DNA of 64,000 nucleotides from Candidatus Saccharimonadota bacterium (GCA_017432025.1 JAFRJX010000008.1:93786-157785); one strand, 5' to 3'. Shown: positions 1 through 7,900, counted from the first letter of the stretch. Notes: generated from the sequence alone by a model not told the origin. Program-made: numbers and translations.

Positions 1-596
1 GTAAGGTTACTATCAACCTCGACCAAGACAAAGAGATTACAACCGAAATCGAATTCAAAGATATTAAACTCTTTGGAATCACCGGTTTGCTCGACAGAAG
101 GACTGCTAACCACGACAAGAGGGCTATCGCTCATCTTGACCGCGCTTTCTTCGCTTGCGCTGAAGCTGCAGGTACCGCGGTTACCACGAGCTCTACCGAC
201 TACATCGACATCGTAGACGAGATGATTGCTAACGCTGAATCTACTGTCAACGAGTTCGTAGACGGTGTGGATCGTGAAGATTTGGCACTCGCTATCAAAC
301 CAACCGTATTCAATGCTCTACGCAAGTACGTTGATACGATTGACGGTGGCGCTGAAAAAGGCACCGTGAACAAAATCCATGGTGTAGATGCCTACAGCAA
401 CTTCCGCCAGAACGCTGACATCGTCCTTATGTACAAGGGTGCTGTTGGCCAGCCAGTTGCTATTTCGGATTACACTGCGGAGAAAATCCCTCTATCCGAA
501 AGCTTTGCTACCGAAACCTATCTCCACTATGGTACTAAGGCTGTTATGCCTGACCTCATCTGGACCTACGGTGGCGATGAAAGCGGCGAAAGCTAA
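1..596 (+). CDS. Phage major capsid protein (5' truncated)
   Basis: The frame is open from base 3 to the TAA at 594-596, so the window starts inside the gene and only about 197 C-terminal residues are visible. It is called capsid mainly from position: it lies directly before a connector, head-closure, gp10-like and tail-tube series, the standard order in HK97-type siphoviruses. The visible part has mixed alpha/beta composition with a late sheet-like segment and a short acidic tail ending GDESGES. A TTG at 87 could look like a start, but upstream codons in the same frame read naturally and belong to the protein. The next gene starts 15 bp after the stop. A scaffold or decoration protein is less likely at this position. 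Confidence 0.62.
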   Translation, partial: KVTINLDQDKEITTEIEFKDIKLFGITGLLDRRTANHDKRAIAHLDRAFFACAEAAGTAVTTSSTDYIDIVDEMIANAESTVNEFVDGVDREDLALAIKPTVFNALRKYVDTIDGGAEKGTVNKIHGVDAYSNFRQNADIVLMYKGAVGQPVAISDYTAEKIPLSESFATETYLHYGTKAVMPDLIWTYGGDESGES

Positions 597-611
597 TAGG
601 AGGTAAAGAAT

Positions 612-1016
612 ATGTACGCTTACGATACGTTCACACTCGAGGTGGCAAATGCGACTAAGGAAATTAATCATGCTGCGGCTGAAGATGAAACACTTCTCAA
701 AAGCGTGTGTGAGGAAATTACTGACCGTATTTCGCTCTACCTAAACTTACCGGCTGAGCAAGAAGCTAAATGCTTTGACCGTAGGCTAGTAAGGATTGCT
801 GCGCGAATCGTAAGCGGCATCTTTACTCAAACCCAAGCCAATATCGAGGGAGATAATGACGATACCGAAGTCAAGTCTCTATCAGATAACGGTCAATCCA
901 TTACGTACGGAGAGAAAACCAAGAATTACTTGGCCTCCGCAACGGATGGCGAATTGTTTGGCGGATTTGCCGAATTACTAAAACCATTTAGGAGAGTCCA
1001 TGTTGTTTCCAGATAG
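612..1016 (+). CDS. Head-tail connector (gp6-like adaptor)
   Basis: A 134-residue, mostly helical protein with a good TAGGAGG ribosome site ending a few bases before the ATG. Size, helical composition and position immediately after the capsid gene match the gp6-type connectors that sit under the portal. The segment EITDRISLYLNLPAEQE resembles the short helix-turn of that family. It overlaps the next gene by 17 bp, which indicates a translationally coupled morphogenesis operon. The call is a family-level inference from position and composition; no catalytic residue is expected. Confidence 0.6.
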   Translation: MYAYDTFTLEVANATKEINHAAAEDETLLKSVCEEITDRISLYLNLPAEQEAKCFDRRLVRIAARIVSGIFTQTQANIEGDNDDTEVKSLSDNGQSITYGEKTKNYLASATDGELFGGFAELLKPFRRVHVVSR

Positions 1017-1347
1017 CGCAAAAGCTAAAATCAGAGACGCGTTTTATGATAAAACGATTGAGATTTTAGACGCTACGGAGAATGTGGATGCCGAAGGTGG
1101 AATAGTAAAGAATATGACAACCGTCAAAGGCACATTCAAAGGTAATATTCGATTCAACGCACTTGGCGAATTGCAAACAGAGCTAGGCCTTACACAGAAT
1201 ATTGACATTGCGATTTCTTGCCCAACTGATACTGAAGTTGAGGTAGGCGATCTATTGCGATATTCAAGTATTACCTATCTTGTGACTGATTCATTGCCGA
1301 GAGATTCCCATAAATACATTATGGGGGCGAAATGGCGAGCGGATTAA
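1000..1347 (+). CDS. Head closure / head-tail joining protein
   Basis: A 115-residue beta-rich protein starting at the ATG at 1000, with GGAG at 991-994, and overlapping both neighbours. The pattern of a short N-terminal helix followed by strands around VKGTFKGNIRFNALGE and ending SHKYIMGAKWRAD fits the SPP1 gp16 / HK97 gp7-like stoppers that close the head after packaging. The position between the connector and the gp10-like protein supports this. The sequence match is weak by eye, so the exact family is uncertain. Confidence 0.55.
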   Translation: MLFPDSAKAKIRDAFYDKTIEILDATENVDAEGGIVKNMTTVKGTFKGNIRFNALGELQTELGLTQNIDIAISCPTDTEVEVGDLLRYSSITYLVTDSLPRDSHKYIMGAKWRAD

Positions 1348-1817
1348 CGATCAGGATAAAGGGTGTCGAAAGCATCCAAAAACACTTCGCAAAGATAGCT
1401 AACCCAGCCAAAGTTCGTGAAGCTGTAGTGAATAGCACGGCCATCGTGCTTAACACTGCGAAGCATTACGTTCCGGTTGGACGAGAAGGCGGCGGCGGTC
1501 TCCGTAACTCACTGCACATGACAGTCGAGCAGAATGGAGACGGATTTGTCGGCAAAGTATTTGCAGGTGGAGGCCATGCCATGTACGTGGAGTTCGGAAC
1601 AGGTGTAGTGGGCGAAGCTTCAAATTACCCGAAAGCAGGTGAGCTGGGGCTGAAATACGCACAATACAGCTGGACCTACACTCCGGACGGTGGCGAACAC
1701 TTCTACACAACCAAGGGTTATCGCGCAAGACCGTTTATGTACCCAGCATTGAATCAGAATAAAGCCCAAATCAAGAAGCTAATTACTAACGCATTAAAAG
1801 AAGGTATCAAACGATGA
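1332..1817 (+). CDS. HK97 gp10-like tail completion protein
   Basis: A 161-residue protein with hallmarks of the HK97-gp10_like family: an N-terminal segment (IRIKGVESIQKHF), a central helix, the conserved patch around VPVGREGGGGLRNSLH, a glycine-rich strand leading to MYVEFGTG, and the C-terminal RPFMYPALNQNK motif. These proteins join the neck and tail in siphoviruses. The ATG lies inside the end of the preceding gene and its own TGA overlaps the next start (ATGA), so it is a coupled cistron. Confidence 0.8.
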   Translation: MASGLTIRIKGVESIQKHFAKIANPAKVREAVVNSTAIVLNTAKHYVPVGREGGGGLRNSLHMTVEQNGDGFVGKVFAGGGHAMYVEFGTGVVGEASNYPKAGELGLKYAQYSWTYTPDGGEHFYTTKGYRARPFMYPALNQNKAQIKKLITNALKEGIKR

Positions 1818-2161
1818 CTTATAATCCAAAACCTGAAATCTACGCCAAGTTGAAAAGCTTGGGTTATACCTGCATCCAAGGCAGTCAGGAAACGTTTACA
1901 AAGACTCCGGCGATTACTTTCACGTTAGGCAGCAAATCGGCTCGTTATGAGCTCGACAAGAAGCCAAGCGTCTATGATGTTGAGGTAGTAGTTGATGTGT
2001 GGGCAAATGATAGTGTTACCGCGAGTGGCATTGTTGACGAGGTAGAGGCCGCAATGCTCGATATTGATTATCTACTGACATATTCCACAGATGTTCCTGC
2101 ACCTGATGGATGTTTATATCACACTAACCTAAGGTTCAGTGCGATTAAAGAACCTAATTAA
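1814..2161 (+). CDS. Tail terminator protein (gpU/gp17-like)
   Basis: A 115-residue protein that starts in the ATGA overlap with the gp10-like gene and precedes the tail tube gene. It has one N-terminal helix (PEIYAKLKSLGY), a strand region ending TPAITFTLGSKSARYEL, then YDVEVVVDVWANDS and a helix. That helix-strand-strand-helix layout is typical of tail terminators that cap the tube at the neck. The assignment rests on order, size and fold-like pattern. Confidence 0.6.
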   Translation: MTYNPKPEIYAKLKSLGYTCIQGSQETFTKTPAITFTLGSKSARYELDKKPSVYDVEVVVDVWANDSVTASGIVDEVEAAMLDIDYLLTYSTDVPAPDGCLYHTNLRFSAIKEPN

Positions 2162-2175
2162 AGAAAGGAATTACA

Positions 2176-2604
2176 ATGGCTGGAAAGCTTACTATGGGTA
2201 CATCCCTTACGATGACCAAGGCTGGATCTGAAGCTACGGATACCGTAATTAAGTCACTCACCTCCATCGGCTCTGTGTCTGGCGAGGGTGATGAGATTGA
2301 TGTAACTACTCTTGATTCTCCAAACGGTGCCAAAGAGTATATCCAAGGCGCTGTCGACTGGGGTACAGTAGACATCGAAGGCAACGTTACGGACGGCGAT
2401 CAGCTCGCTGCACTTCGCACTGTCTTTGACTCCAAAAAGACTCGTGAATGGACTATTGAGACTCCGGCTGGTCACCAAATCGTGTTTGATGCGTTTATCC
2501 AAACCTTCGAATACGGCGAAAAAACTACCGATGGTCTTGATACATTTACCCTTACACTACGTGTGAGCGGTGATGTGACCTTCACCCCCGGTAGCGAAAG
2601 CTAA
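2176..2604 (+). CDS. Major tail tube protein
   Basis: A 142-residue protein with the features of siphovirus tail tube subunits: N-terminal KLTMGTSLTM, the loop SIGSVSGEGDEIDVTTLDS, a central strand IEGNVTDGDQLAAL, and C-terminal strands FTLTLRVSGDVTFTPGS. The GEGDEIDVTTLD segment is the recurring signature of the family. The ribosome site AAAGGAA precedes the ATG. It is followed by two mutually exclusive hairpins and then the tail chaperone genes, the usual order. Confidence 0.85.
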   Translation: MAGKLTMGTSLTMTKAGSEATDTVIKSLTSIGSVSGEGDEIDVTTLDSPNGAKEYIQGAVDWGTVDIEGNVTDGDQLAALRTVFDSKKTREWTIETPAGHQIVFDAFIQTFEYGEKTTDGLDTFTLTLRVSGDVTFTPGSES

Positions 2605-2629
2605 ACCCTCGGGGAGAGGGTATCTCCCC
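2605..2629 (+). promoter_or_regulatory. Alternative hairpins after the tail tube gene
   Basis: ACCCTC (2605-2610) can pair with GAGGGT (2616-2621), or GGGGAGA (2611-2617) can pair with TCTCCCC (2623-2629). The two pairings exclude each other and no U-run follows. This could be a weak attenuator or an RNA-processing/stabilising element that separates the highly expressed tube gene from the chaperones. The function is inferred. Confidence 0.4.
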
Positions 2630-2657
2630 ACCTTATCAATTTAAGCGAGGAAATAAT

Positions 2658-2993
2658 ATGGAAACCAAACCAACTTTAACCTATACAGCCAGTAAGATTG
2701 CGCTTGCAGAACGCGAGCTCAAGATGAATTTCTTTGACGAGTTACCAATGCTCGCGAGAAGGCCATCTATGTCAGGCTTGTTATTCTTATTCAAGGCTGG
2801 TGGAGGCACTGACGCACAGTTTGACGAAGTGTTCAAGCAGGGCGCAGATGCACTAATGGTTATAATTATGGACGGTCTGGAAGCTGGCGGTTTTTTACCA
2901 AAAGAAGCCGTAGAGGAAGTCAAAAAGGCCATGGAGGACATCAAGACAACCCAAAAAGCTTCACAGAATTCTGGCGAAGCAACCAAAAAATAG
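2658..2993 (+). CDS. Tail assembly chaperone, upstream frame (gpG-like)
   Basis: A 111-residue protein located between tail tube and tape measure, the position of lambda gpG. It is helical and ends in a lysine-rich stretch read from the A6 run at 2985-2990 followed directly by TAG. The downstream frame at -1 is open across this point and encodes the second half of the chaperone. AGCGAGGAA precedes the ATG. These proteins coat the tape measure during tail assembly and are absent from the virion. Confidence 0.75.
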   Translation: METKPTLTYTASKIALAERELKMNFFDELPMLARRPSMSGLLFLFKAGGGTDAQFDEVFKQGADALMVIIMDGLEAGGFLPKEAVEEVKKAMEDIKTTQKASQNSGEATKK

Positions 2994-3265
2994 CGTTCAA
3001 AATTGGACTCCATATTAGAGAATACTGGGATTTAACTCTCGGCGAATTTTACGATTGTATAGATGGATACGATGACCGTTTGTTAGATATTGATGGATTG
3101 AATCTCATACTCGGAAATTATATCGGCGTTGGGATTAATAATCCTAAGAAATACCCGAAAGAGCCAGTCATGGCAAAGAAACTTGGTCGCGACAAAACGG
3201 TTATGACATCAGACAACGAACTTGATGCATTTATAGTCGCGATGGCCAATAAAGGAGGAAAATAA
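2990..3265 (+). CDS. Tail assembly chaperone, -1 frame extension (gpGT-like)
   Basis: Reading in the -1 frame from the A6-TAG site gives IAFKIGLHIREYWDLTLGEF and onward to the TAA at 3263-3265, about 90 residues. The YWDLTLGEFYDCIDGYDDR patch is what gpT-like extensions show. No convincing start codon with a ribosome site lies at the head of this frame, so a programmed -1 ribosomal frameshift from the upstream gene is the best explanation. An internal start (TTG near 3080) would give only 61 residues and would lose the conserved patch. The tape measure ATG follows the stop directly. Confidence 0.65.
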   Translation: MAFKIGLHIREYWDLTLGEFYDCIDGYDDRLLDIDGLNLILGNYIGVGINNPKKYPKEPVMAKKLGRDKTVMTSDNELDAFIVAMANKGGK

Positions 3266-6200
3266 ATGGTAACTACCGTTGACGAATTACAAGTAGTAAT
3301 CGGCGCAAATTCTGAGGAATTCCAGAATGAGATGCAGAAAACTCAGAAACAGCTTAATACTTTTTCAAAGAGTTTTGACGGAATTACTGCTGGGATGGCT
3401 ACTGCAGCTGTTGCAGCTGGTAATTTAATTGCAAAGGCCGTTGAAAAAGTAGTATCGACTGTATCCTCCAATATTGATTACGCTGTAAGGCGTTTGGACT
3501 CGCTTAATCGTTTCCCAATCGTAATGCAGAACCTCGGTATTAGCACCGAGGACGCATCCAATGCGATCAACACTTTGTCCGAATATACGGTCAACTTGCC
3601 TACGACATTGAACGATGCGGCGGAAAAGGTACAATACTTTACCTCCTCAACCAATAACGTATGGCAATCTATCAAGATTTTCGAAGCGTTGAATGACGCG
3701 ATTGTTTCCGGTGCTCAATCTGCAGATGTACAGAGCACAGCGCTTTATCAGTGGTCACAGGCAATCGTCCGTGGCTCATTCGATATTGAGCGTGAGTTTA
3801 ACGCGATGGTTGTGGCTAACGCGAAGGCCGTCAATGAAATCTCCGAAAGATTACTCGGTGCAGGCAAGAACTTCAACGATCTATGGGAAGCACTCAAGAA
3901 TGGCACCGTAACCACCTACGATATGGTCAATGCTATGGTCTATCTGGACGAGCATGGTGTCGGAGGGTTGGAAAGCTGGAGCAAACGAGCACAGAACTCT
4001 GTGGCCGGTATTGATACCGCAATTACGAGGTTCAAGACGAACATTGGTAAGGCTGTTGCAGTCGTGGCCAGTGAAATCGGTTGGAAGAATCTCTACACCT
4101 TCGTCAACAATGTAGGTGACGCGATCTACAAGGCTGGTACTTATGTGGCAGCGTTTGTGAGGATTTTGAAGGAAGCATTTGCTTGGATTTCTGCCCTATT
4201 TGGTGGTGGTTCAGGTTCTACGGCTGATATAGTCAAAGAGACTGGTTCGGCTGCAGATAATACCGCTTCAATGGCTTCAGGCGCAGCAGGAACAGCCGAA
4301 GGGTTGGAAGATGCGGCTGGCGCTGCCAAAAAGCTCAACAAACAGCTTTCCGCATTTGATGAAATGAATGTACTCCGAGAACAAGACGCTTCTGGGAGTG
4401 GTTCAGGCGGAAGCGGTGGATCGGGCGGTGGTGGAGCCGGTGGTTATAATTTCGACTGGGATACAAGCATTGTTGAATCGGCTGGTGATAAAATTGCAAA
4501 GATTGTAGACAAGCTCAAAAAGAAGCTGAAGGAATTATTTGGCGAGTTTGATATTGAAAAGATTGGCAAAGCAATCAAACGGTTCGTTGAAGATATTAAG
4601 AAATTCACCGAGCCGCTCACTCGCATTTTAAGTGATATTTGGAATGAATACTTGCGACCATTGGTCAACTGGACCGGTAATGAGTTATTGCCGGCATTCC
4701 TCAATGCATTAGGCGGCGCGATCAACTTGGTTGGTACCGTGATTGGAACCTTCTGGGATAAGTGTCTCAGACCGTTTATTGATGATTTTCTTAAACCTAT
4801 CGCACAATGGACCGGCGGCGTAATTGTGAATGTATTGAACTGGATTGGCGATGCTTTACGTGGTCTCGCTTCAAACCAAGGCGCAGTAGACGCGATTGCT
4901 GGCTCATTAAAGATATTATTGGAAGCGTTCATATCATTTAAGGTGGTGACCGCAGTGAGCGATGCAATAAACATCTTCGGCGGCGCACTCACGGCACTCA
5001 AAGGACAGGCAAGCTCGGTTGTTACTCCAATGAGCTCTCTCGCCTTTGCTGTGGGTAGCTCAACGAATAACTATCAGATGATGGCCGCTGCAACGCAAAT
5101 GGCTGGTATTTCGGTTGGTTCATTCGGAACTACGCTTAAGGGCGTGTTAGATGCCGTGATTAGTCCGACTACAATCGCTATGCTTGGTCTTGTCGCAGTT
5201 ATGGAAGCCGTGCAGGTTATTACAGAGTACATCAAGCTCAAAGACATGGAAGCAGCTGCAGCGCTCGCTGAATACAATGCAAAAGTATTTAACGAGGAAA
5301 AAGCACATGCGATGGTGAATGATGCTATTCAGGCACAGTTGGATTTGAAAGATAAGTTATTGGGTATTCAGAAAGATTTGGCAGATGCGACTCTCAGCCT
5401 ATTAGATGCGCAGACTGCAGAATCGGCATCGCGGAAAGCAGCCGAGATTGTGGCGCAAAAATATAACATGACTTTGGAAGAAGCGAAAGAGTATGTCCAC
5501 AGTCTTGATACTGTAAGTGGAAATTTGACCGAAACAGATTTAGAATTAACTAGAGCTATTTCTGAATTAGAAAGTAAAGAAGGTAAATTGCGTGAAGCGC
5601 AAGACGCGGTGACTAAGAGTAAAGAAGCACAAACGAAAGCTTCATACGACTTAGGCAGCGAAGCATGGGCGGAGTATGCAGGCCAAAAGGCATTAGAACT
5701 TCAATCGATGATCAATGAAGGTCGTTATATGGATGTGGCGGCAGCTCTCGAAGAAGTGACAAACGCAACCATTACTTACACAGACGAAAACGGCAAGATG
5801 TGCGAGATTACCGGTGAAGATATGAAGAACATGGCCGATTATCTTGGTGATTTGATGGAAGATATAGATTCTGATCAAGGTAGGGCATGGTCACATGCAT
5901 GGGAATCAGCGAATTATTCAACTTCCAATATTCGTGGTGCACTCAAGAACTTGGGCGTGGATGCGAAGTCCTACGGTTCCGAAATTCCGGCTGGTATTTC
6001 TCAAGGTATTCAGAATGGGCAAAGTGGTGTGTTAGGCGTAATTGGTTCACTTGGCAGCAATATTATGAATACATTCAAGAGAATGTTAGGGATTGCCTCG
6101 CCATCAAAGGTATTTGCTGAATTTGGTGGGTGGATTGATAAAGGTCTCGCGAATGGTATCGAGAACGATGCTACAATCGTGACGGATACAGTGAGCGATT

Positions 6201-6439
6201 TAGCAAAAGATACATTTGGCGCATTTAATGACTATGCGATTGATACAAATATAAGCGCTGGCCTCAGTAGAGCCTCTCTCGCATCGCTTGGCGAAGCAAC
6301 GCAAGAATTATTGGTGGATGCCGAACAAACTCCGGTTCATGTGGTTGTAAAGGTTGGCGAAGATACACTCATAGATAGAATTGTTTCTGGCATTAATGAT
6401 TTGAGCCAGCTAAGTAATAGATCCGTGATTAATGTTTAA
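3266..6439 (+). CDS. Tail tape measure protein
   Basis: A 1057-residue protein, the longest in the phage block, right after the chaperones. The N-terminus is a coiled segment (SEEFQNEMQKTQKQLNTFSKS) followed by the typical tape-measure domain with repeated helices (INTLSEYTVNLPTTLNDAAE). A Gly/Ser linker lies at about residues 374-393. Hydrophobic segments near residue 640 (TIAMLGLVAVMEAVQ) and long alanine/glutamate helices follow. The motif ASPSKVFAEFGGW near residue 950 is common near the end of such proteins. It sets tail length and probably enters the host envelope at DNA ejection. It overlaps the convergent zinc-ribbon gene by 4 bp. Confidence 0.9.
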   Translation: MVTTVDELQVVIGANSEEFQNEMQKTQKQLNTFSKSFDGITAGMATAAVAAGNLIAKAVEKVVSTVSSNIDYAVRRLDSLNRFPIVMQNLGISTEDASNAINTLSEYTVNLPTTLNDAAEKVQYFTSSTNNVWQSIKIFEALNDAIVSGAQSADVQSTALYQWSQAIVRGSFDIEREFNAMVVANAKAVNEISERLLGAGKNFNDLWEALKNGTVTTYDMVNAMVYLDEHGVGGLESWSKRAQNSVAGIDTAITRFKTNIGKAVAVVASEIGWKNLYTFVNNVGDAIYKAGTYVAAFVRILKEAFAWISALFGGGSGSTADIVKETGSAADNTASMASGAAGTAEGLEDAAGAAKKLNKQLSAFDEMNVLREQDASGSGSGGSGGSGGGGAGGYNFDWDTSIVESAGDKIAKIVDKLKKKLKELFGEFDIEKIGKAIKRFVEDIKKFTEPLTRILSDIWNEYLRPLVNWTGNELLPAFLNALGGAINLVGTVIGTFWDKCLRPFIDDFLKPIAQWTGGVIVNVLNWIGDALRGLASNQGAVDAIAGSLKILLEAFISFKVVTAVSDAINIFGGALTALKGQASSVVTPMSSLAFAVGSSTNNYQMMAAATQMAGISVGSFGTTLKGVLDAVISPTTIAMLGLVAVMEAVQVITEYIKLKDMEAAAALAEYNAKVFNEEKAHAMVNDAIQAQLDLKDKLLGIQKDLADATLSLLDAQTAESASRKAAEIVAQKYNMTLEEAKEYVHSLDTVSGNLTETDLELTRAISELESKEGKLREAQDAVTKSKEAQTKASYDLGSEAWAEYAGQKALELQSMINEGRYMDVAAALEEVTNATITYTDENGKMCEITGEDMKNMADYLGDLMEDIDSDQGRAWSHAWESANYSTSNIRGALKNLGVDAKSYGSEIPAGISQGIQNGQSGVLGVIGSLGSNIMNTFKRMLGIASPSKVFAEFGGWIDKGLANGIENDATIVTDTVSDLAKDTFGAFNDYAIDTNISAGLSRASLASLGEATQELLVDAEQTPVHVVVKVGEDTLIDRIVSGINDLSQLSNRSVINV

Positions 6440-6891
6440 CGCTTGAAGATTTTGCCGCAGTTATGGCAATAGAATTGGACTTTCCGGCTATTGCCACCAA
6501 ACATACCGGTAACTAACCCTACGCCGGGGTTCATAGTCAATGCGCCACCAACCGCTGCTTTGCCAACCGAGAAGCTTTTCTGCTTTTGACCGATAGGTTC
6601 AATGTCTGTGCTATGGCATTTCGGGCATTGAGCCTTTTTTGGTACTTTGGCAGGCTTTGGCTGCTCTGGTGTGGGTGTATAATTTGCCATGTTCTCGTTA
6701 TAGGTCTGAATCTGCTTCTTAGCATGGTCAATAGTGACATCTTTGAAGCTGAATCGTCCGGGGAATGCCTTGGACAATTTTTCGCTGCAGGATCCACACA
6801 CTCGCCGACCTTCCAGCTTATTAAGTGATATATTCGACCATTTAAGCACTCGGCCACATAAAGGGCAGGTGTTGGATGTAGTATTAGCCAT
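6436..6891 (-). CDS. Zinc-ribbon protein (DUF4428-like), moron gene
   Basis: A 151-residue protein on the strand opposite to the tail genes. The N-terminal part has CPLCGRVLKWS and later RRVCGSCSEKL (a four-cysteine ribbon like DUF4428). The middle is proline/lysine-rich (TPEQPKPAKVPKKAQ), and the C-terminus has a second ribbon, CPKCHSTD, with FYCHNCGKIFKR. Between the two cysteine pairs of the second ribbon is a glycine-rich hydrophobic stretch (GKAAVGGALTMNPGVGLVTG). It has its own promoter (TATAAT at 6937-6932) and a hairpin behind it, so it is transcribed independently of the late genes. This is the pattern of a moron that may act in the lysogen. Its function is unknown. Confidence 0.7.
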   Translation of the reverse strand: MANTTSNTCPLCGRVLKWSNISLNKLEGRRVCGSCSEKLSKAFPGRFSFKDVTIDHAKKQIQTYNENMANYTPTPEQPKPAKVPKKAQCPKCHSTDIEPIGQKQKSFSVGKAAVGGALTMNPGVGLVTGMFGGNSRKVQFYCHNCGKIFKR

Positions 6892-6915
6892 GTTTATTTT
6901 CCTTGTTTATTATTT

Positions 6916-6940
6916 GTGCAATCATAAGACAATTATATCA
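6916..6940 (-). promoter_or_regulatory. Promoter of the zinc-ribbon gene
   Basis: On the - strand TGTGATATAAT forms an extended -10 (TATAAT at 6937-6932). Seven bases later the sequence TGATTGCAC (6924-6916) appears, the same element found just downstream of the two + strand phage promoters near 7240 and 7955. No clear -35 is seen. The transcript leader would be about 30 nt with AAGGAAAA before the ATG. Confidence 0.55.
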
Positions 6941-6974
6941 CAAAAAAGGCCCTCGCAGTTGAGCACCTTTTTTG
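6941..6974. terminator. Bidirectional intrinsic terminator
   Basis: CAAAAAAGG (6941-6949) pairs with CCTTTTTTG (6966-6974), with an inner CTC/GAG pair and a 6-nt loop. A-run and T-run on both sides make it usable in either direction. It sits just upstream of the moron promoter, so on the + strand it would stop read-through of tail transcripts about 500 bp after the tape measure gene. Confidence 0.6.
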
Positions 6975-6977
6975 CCT

Positions 6978-7222
6978 AGGTAAGTATATCTTACCTCTTA
7001 ATTATAACATACTTAACCATTTTCGTAAAATGACGAAAAAGGTCATATAATTCCGTATTTTGCACATTTATTCCGAATTAATGCGAAAATTCACAAAAAT
7101 CCGGAATAATCTGCGTTATTTTTCACATTTTTCCCATTTTGACCACTTGACCAAAATGATTATGTATGTGGAAATGTTACACTTCAAATTAGCCATGCGC
7201 TGCACTTCAAATTAGTCAGACA
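6978..7222. promoter_or_regulatory. AT-rich intergenic region dense in inverted and direct repeats
   Basis: No gene is seen here. There are three inverted repeats: AGGTAAG/CTTACCT (6978-6996), TTTTCGT/ACGAAAA (7020-7039) and CATTTTG/CAAAATG (7135-7158). A 13-bp direct repeat CACTTCAAATTAG occurs at 7180-7192 and 7203-7215, 23 bp apart (about two helical turns). AATTAGTC (7210-7217) faces GACTAATT (7239-7246) across the -10 box. TTCCG/CCGGAA words also occur. This looks like an operator region for phage regulators; an origin is possible but unsupported. Confidence 0.45.
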
Positions 7223-7250
7223 TGGTAAAATAGAAGTAGACTAATTGCAC
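7223..7250 (+). promoter_or_regulatory. Late promoter with conserved start-region tag (copy 1)
   Basis: TGGTAAAAT gives an extended -10 (TAAAAT 7226-7231). Seven bases later GACTAATTGCAC (7239-7250) would be the 5' end of the RNA. The last three bases of the tag form the foot of the terminator stem that follows. The same arrangement occurs at 7941-7965, so the tag is a conserved functional unit. Confidence 0.6.
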
Positions 7251-7271
7251 TCCAACTTTGGAGTGTTTTTT
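7248..7271 (+). terminator. Leader terminator directly behind late promoter (copy 1)
   Basis: CACTCCA (7248-7254) pairs with TGGAGTG (7259-7265) around a 4-nt loop and is followed by TTTTTT. It would end transcription about 33 nt after initiation, so the downstream genes would need antitermination or read-through. Confidence 0.7.
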
Positions 7272-7305
7272 GTTGTACGTTAGCTTACGAAAGGGGGTGA
7301 GCAAA

Positions 7306-7704
7306 TTGAAAAAGCAGAAGAAAAAACGTACGGCTATCAAACGGTCTACGGATTACCATCATCTGCTTTATCAGTAGCAGAAAAGGCATTGGAATCAGGG
7401 ATACGCCAAAGCTCTCAGAGAACATTCATATATGGGGAAAATGATACCGAGGGATACACTGCATCGTGAGATTCATTCAAAGATCCATGACATACCTTGC
7501 CCGAATGGGAAAGAATGCCGGATGGCTTTTGAGGAGCTTTGCCGCAGGGAGCGTCTTGGACTTATTGACCTCGAAAACGACACCGTAGAGCAACGCATTG
7601 ATTTCCTGATCGAGATGTGGAAGGACTTATGTCCTGCAACCGTAGCCATTCTCGAATGGCAGAAACAAGTCGTAAGCAAATATTATCGTAGGGGTGGCGA
7701 GTGA
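7306..7704 (+). pseudogene. Phage protein with an in-frame amber codon
   Basis: Starting at the TTG at 7306 behind AAAGGGGGTGAG, the frame reads MKKQKKKRTAIKRSTDYHHL up to TAG at 7375-7377, then continues without another stop to 7704 (QKRHWNQGYAKALREHSYMG and onward, 132 codons in all). The sequence either side of the TAG looks like one continuous basic N-terminal region, and the flanking codons are CAG, so a single C-to-T change explains it. Restart at the ATG at 7432 would give 90 residues. The function is unknown; the IHDIPCPNG core looks like a compact folded phage protein. Read-through is possible, but TAG is a real stop elsewhere in this phage. Confidence 0.55.
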
Positions 7705-7719
7705 GTCGCCCCTTATTTC

Positions 7720-7795
7720 AGGGGGTTAGCTCAGTTGGTAGAGCGCCATTGTGATACGATGGATGTCATTGGTTCGACTCCAATACCCCCTACCA
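7720..7795 (+). tRNA. tRNA-Ile (anticodon GAT), phage-borne
   Basis: A 76-nt cloverleaf with encoded CCA. Acceptor AGGGGGT pairs with ACCCCCT; the D-arm is GCTC/GAGC; anticodon stem CCATT/GATGG has loop GTGATAC and anticodon GAT at 7753-7755; the T-arm ATTGG/CCAAT has loop TTCGACT. G32 and C38 could pair across the loop, which is unusual. It lies between phage genes with a terminator 60 bp downstream. It probably supplements isoleucine decoding during phage expression. Confidence 0.9.
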
Positions 7796-7854
7796 CCTAA
7801 ATACACTCTATTCAAAAACAAACATGAGCCATTAATAAACTCCACACACTACTT

Positions 7855-7889
7855 AGCGAGAGACGATTCCCCCAAGTCTCTCGCTTTAT
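7855..7889 (+). terminator. Intrinsic terminator after the tRNA
   Basis: AGCGAGAGAC (7855-7864) pairs perfectly with GTCTCTCGCT (7876-7885) around an 11-nt loop and is followed by TTATT. It closes the transcript carrying the amber-interrupted gene and the tRNA. Confidence 0.7.
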
Positions 7890-7900
7890 TATCTCCCTTA

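Noticed and set aside
7375..7377. TAG recoded to glutamine in the phage
   Set aside because: Other phage genes end at TAG at the expected places (1014-1016, 9650-9652), and no suppressor tRNA is seen.
7720..7795. tRNA-His (GTG read inside the anticodon loop)
   Set aside because: The 5-bp stem CCATT/GATGG fixes the loop as GTGATAC with T33, giving anticodon GAT.
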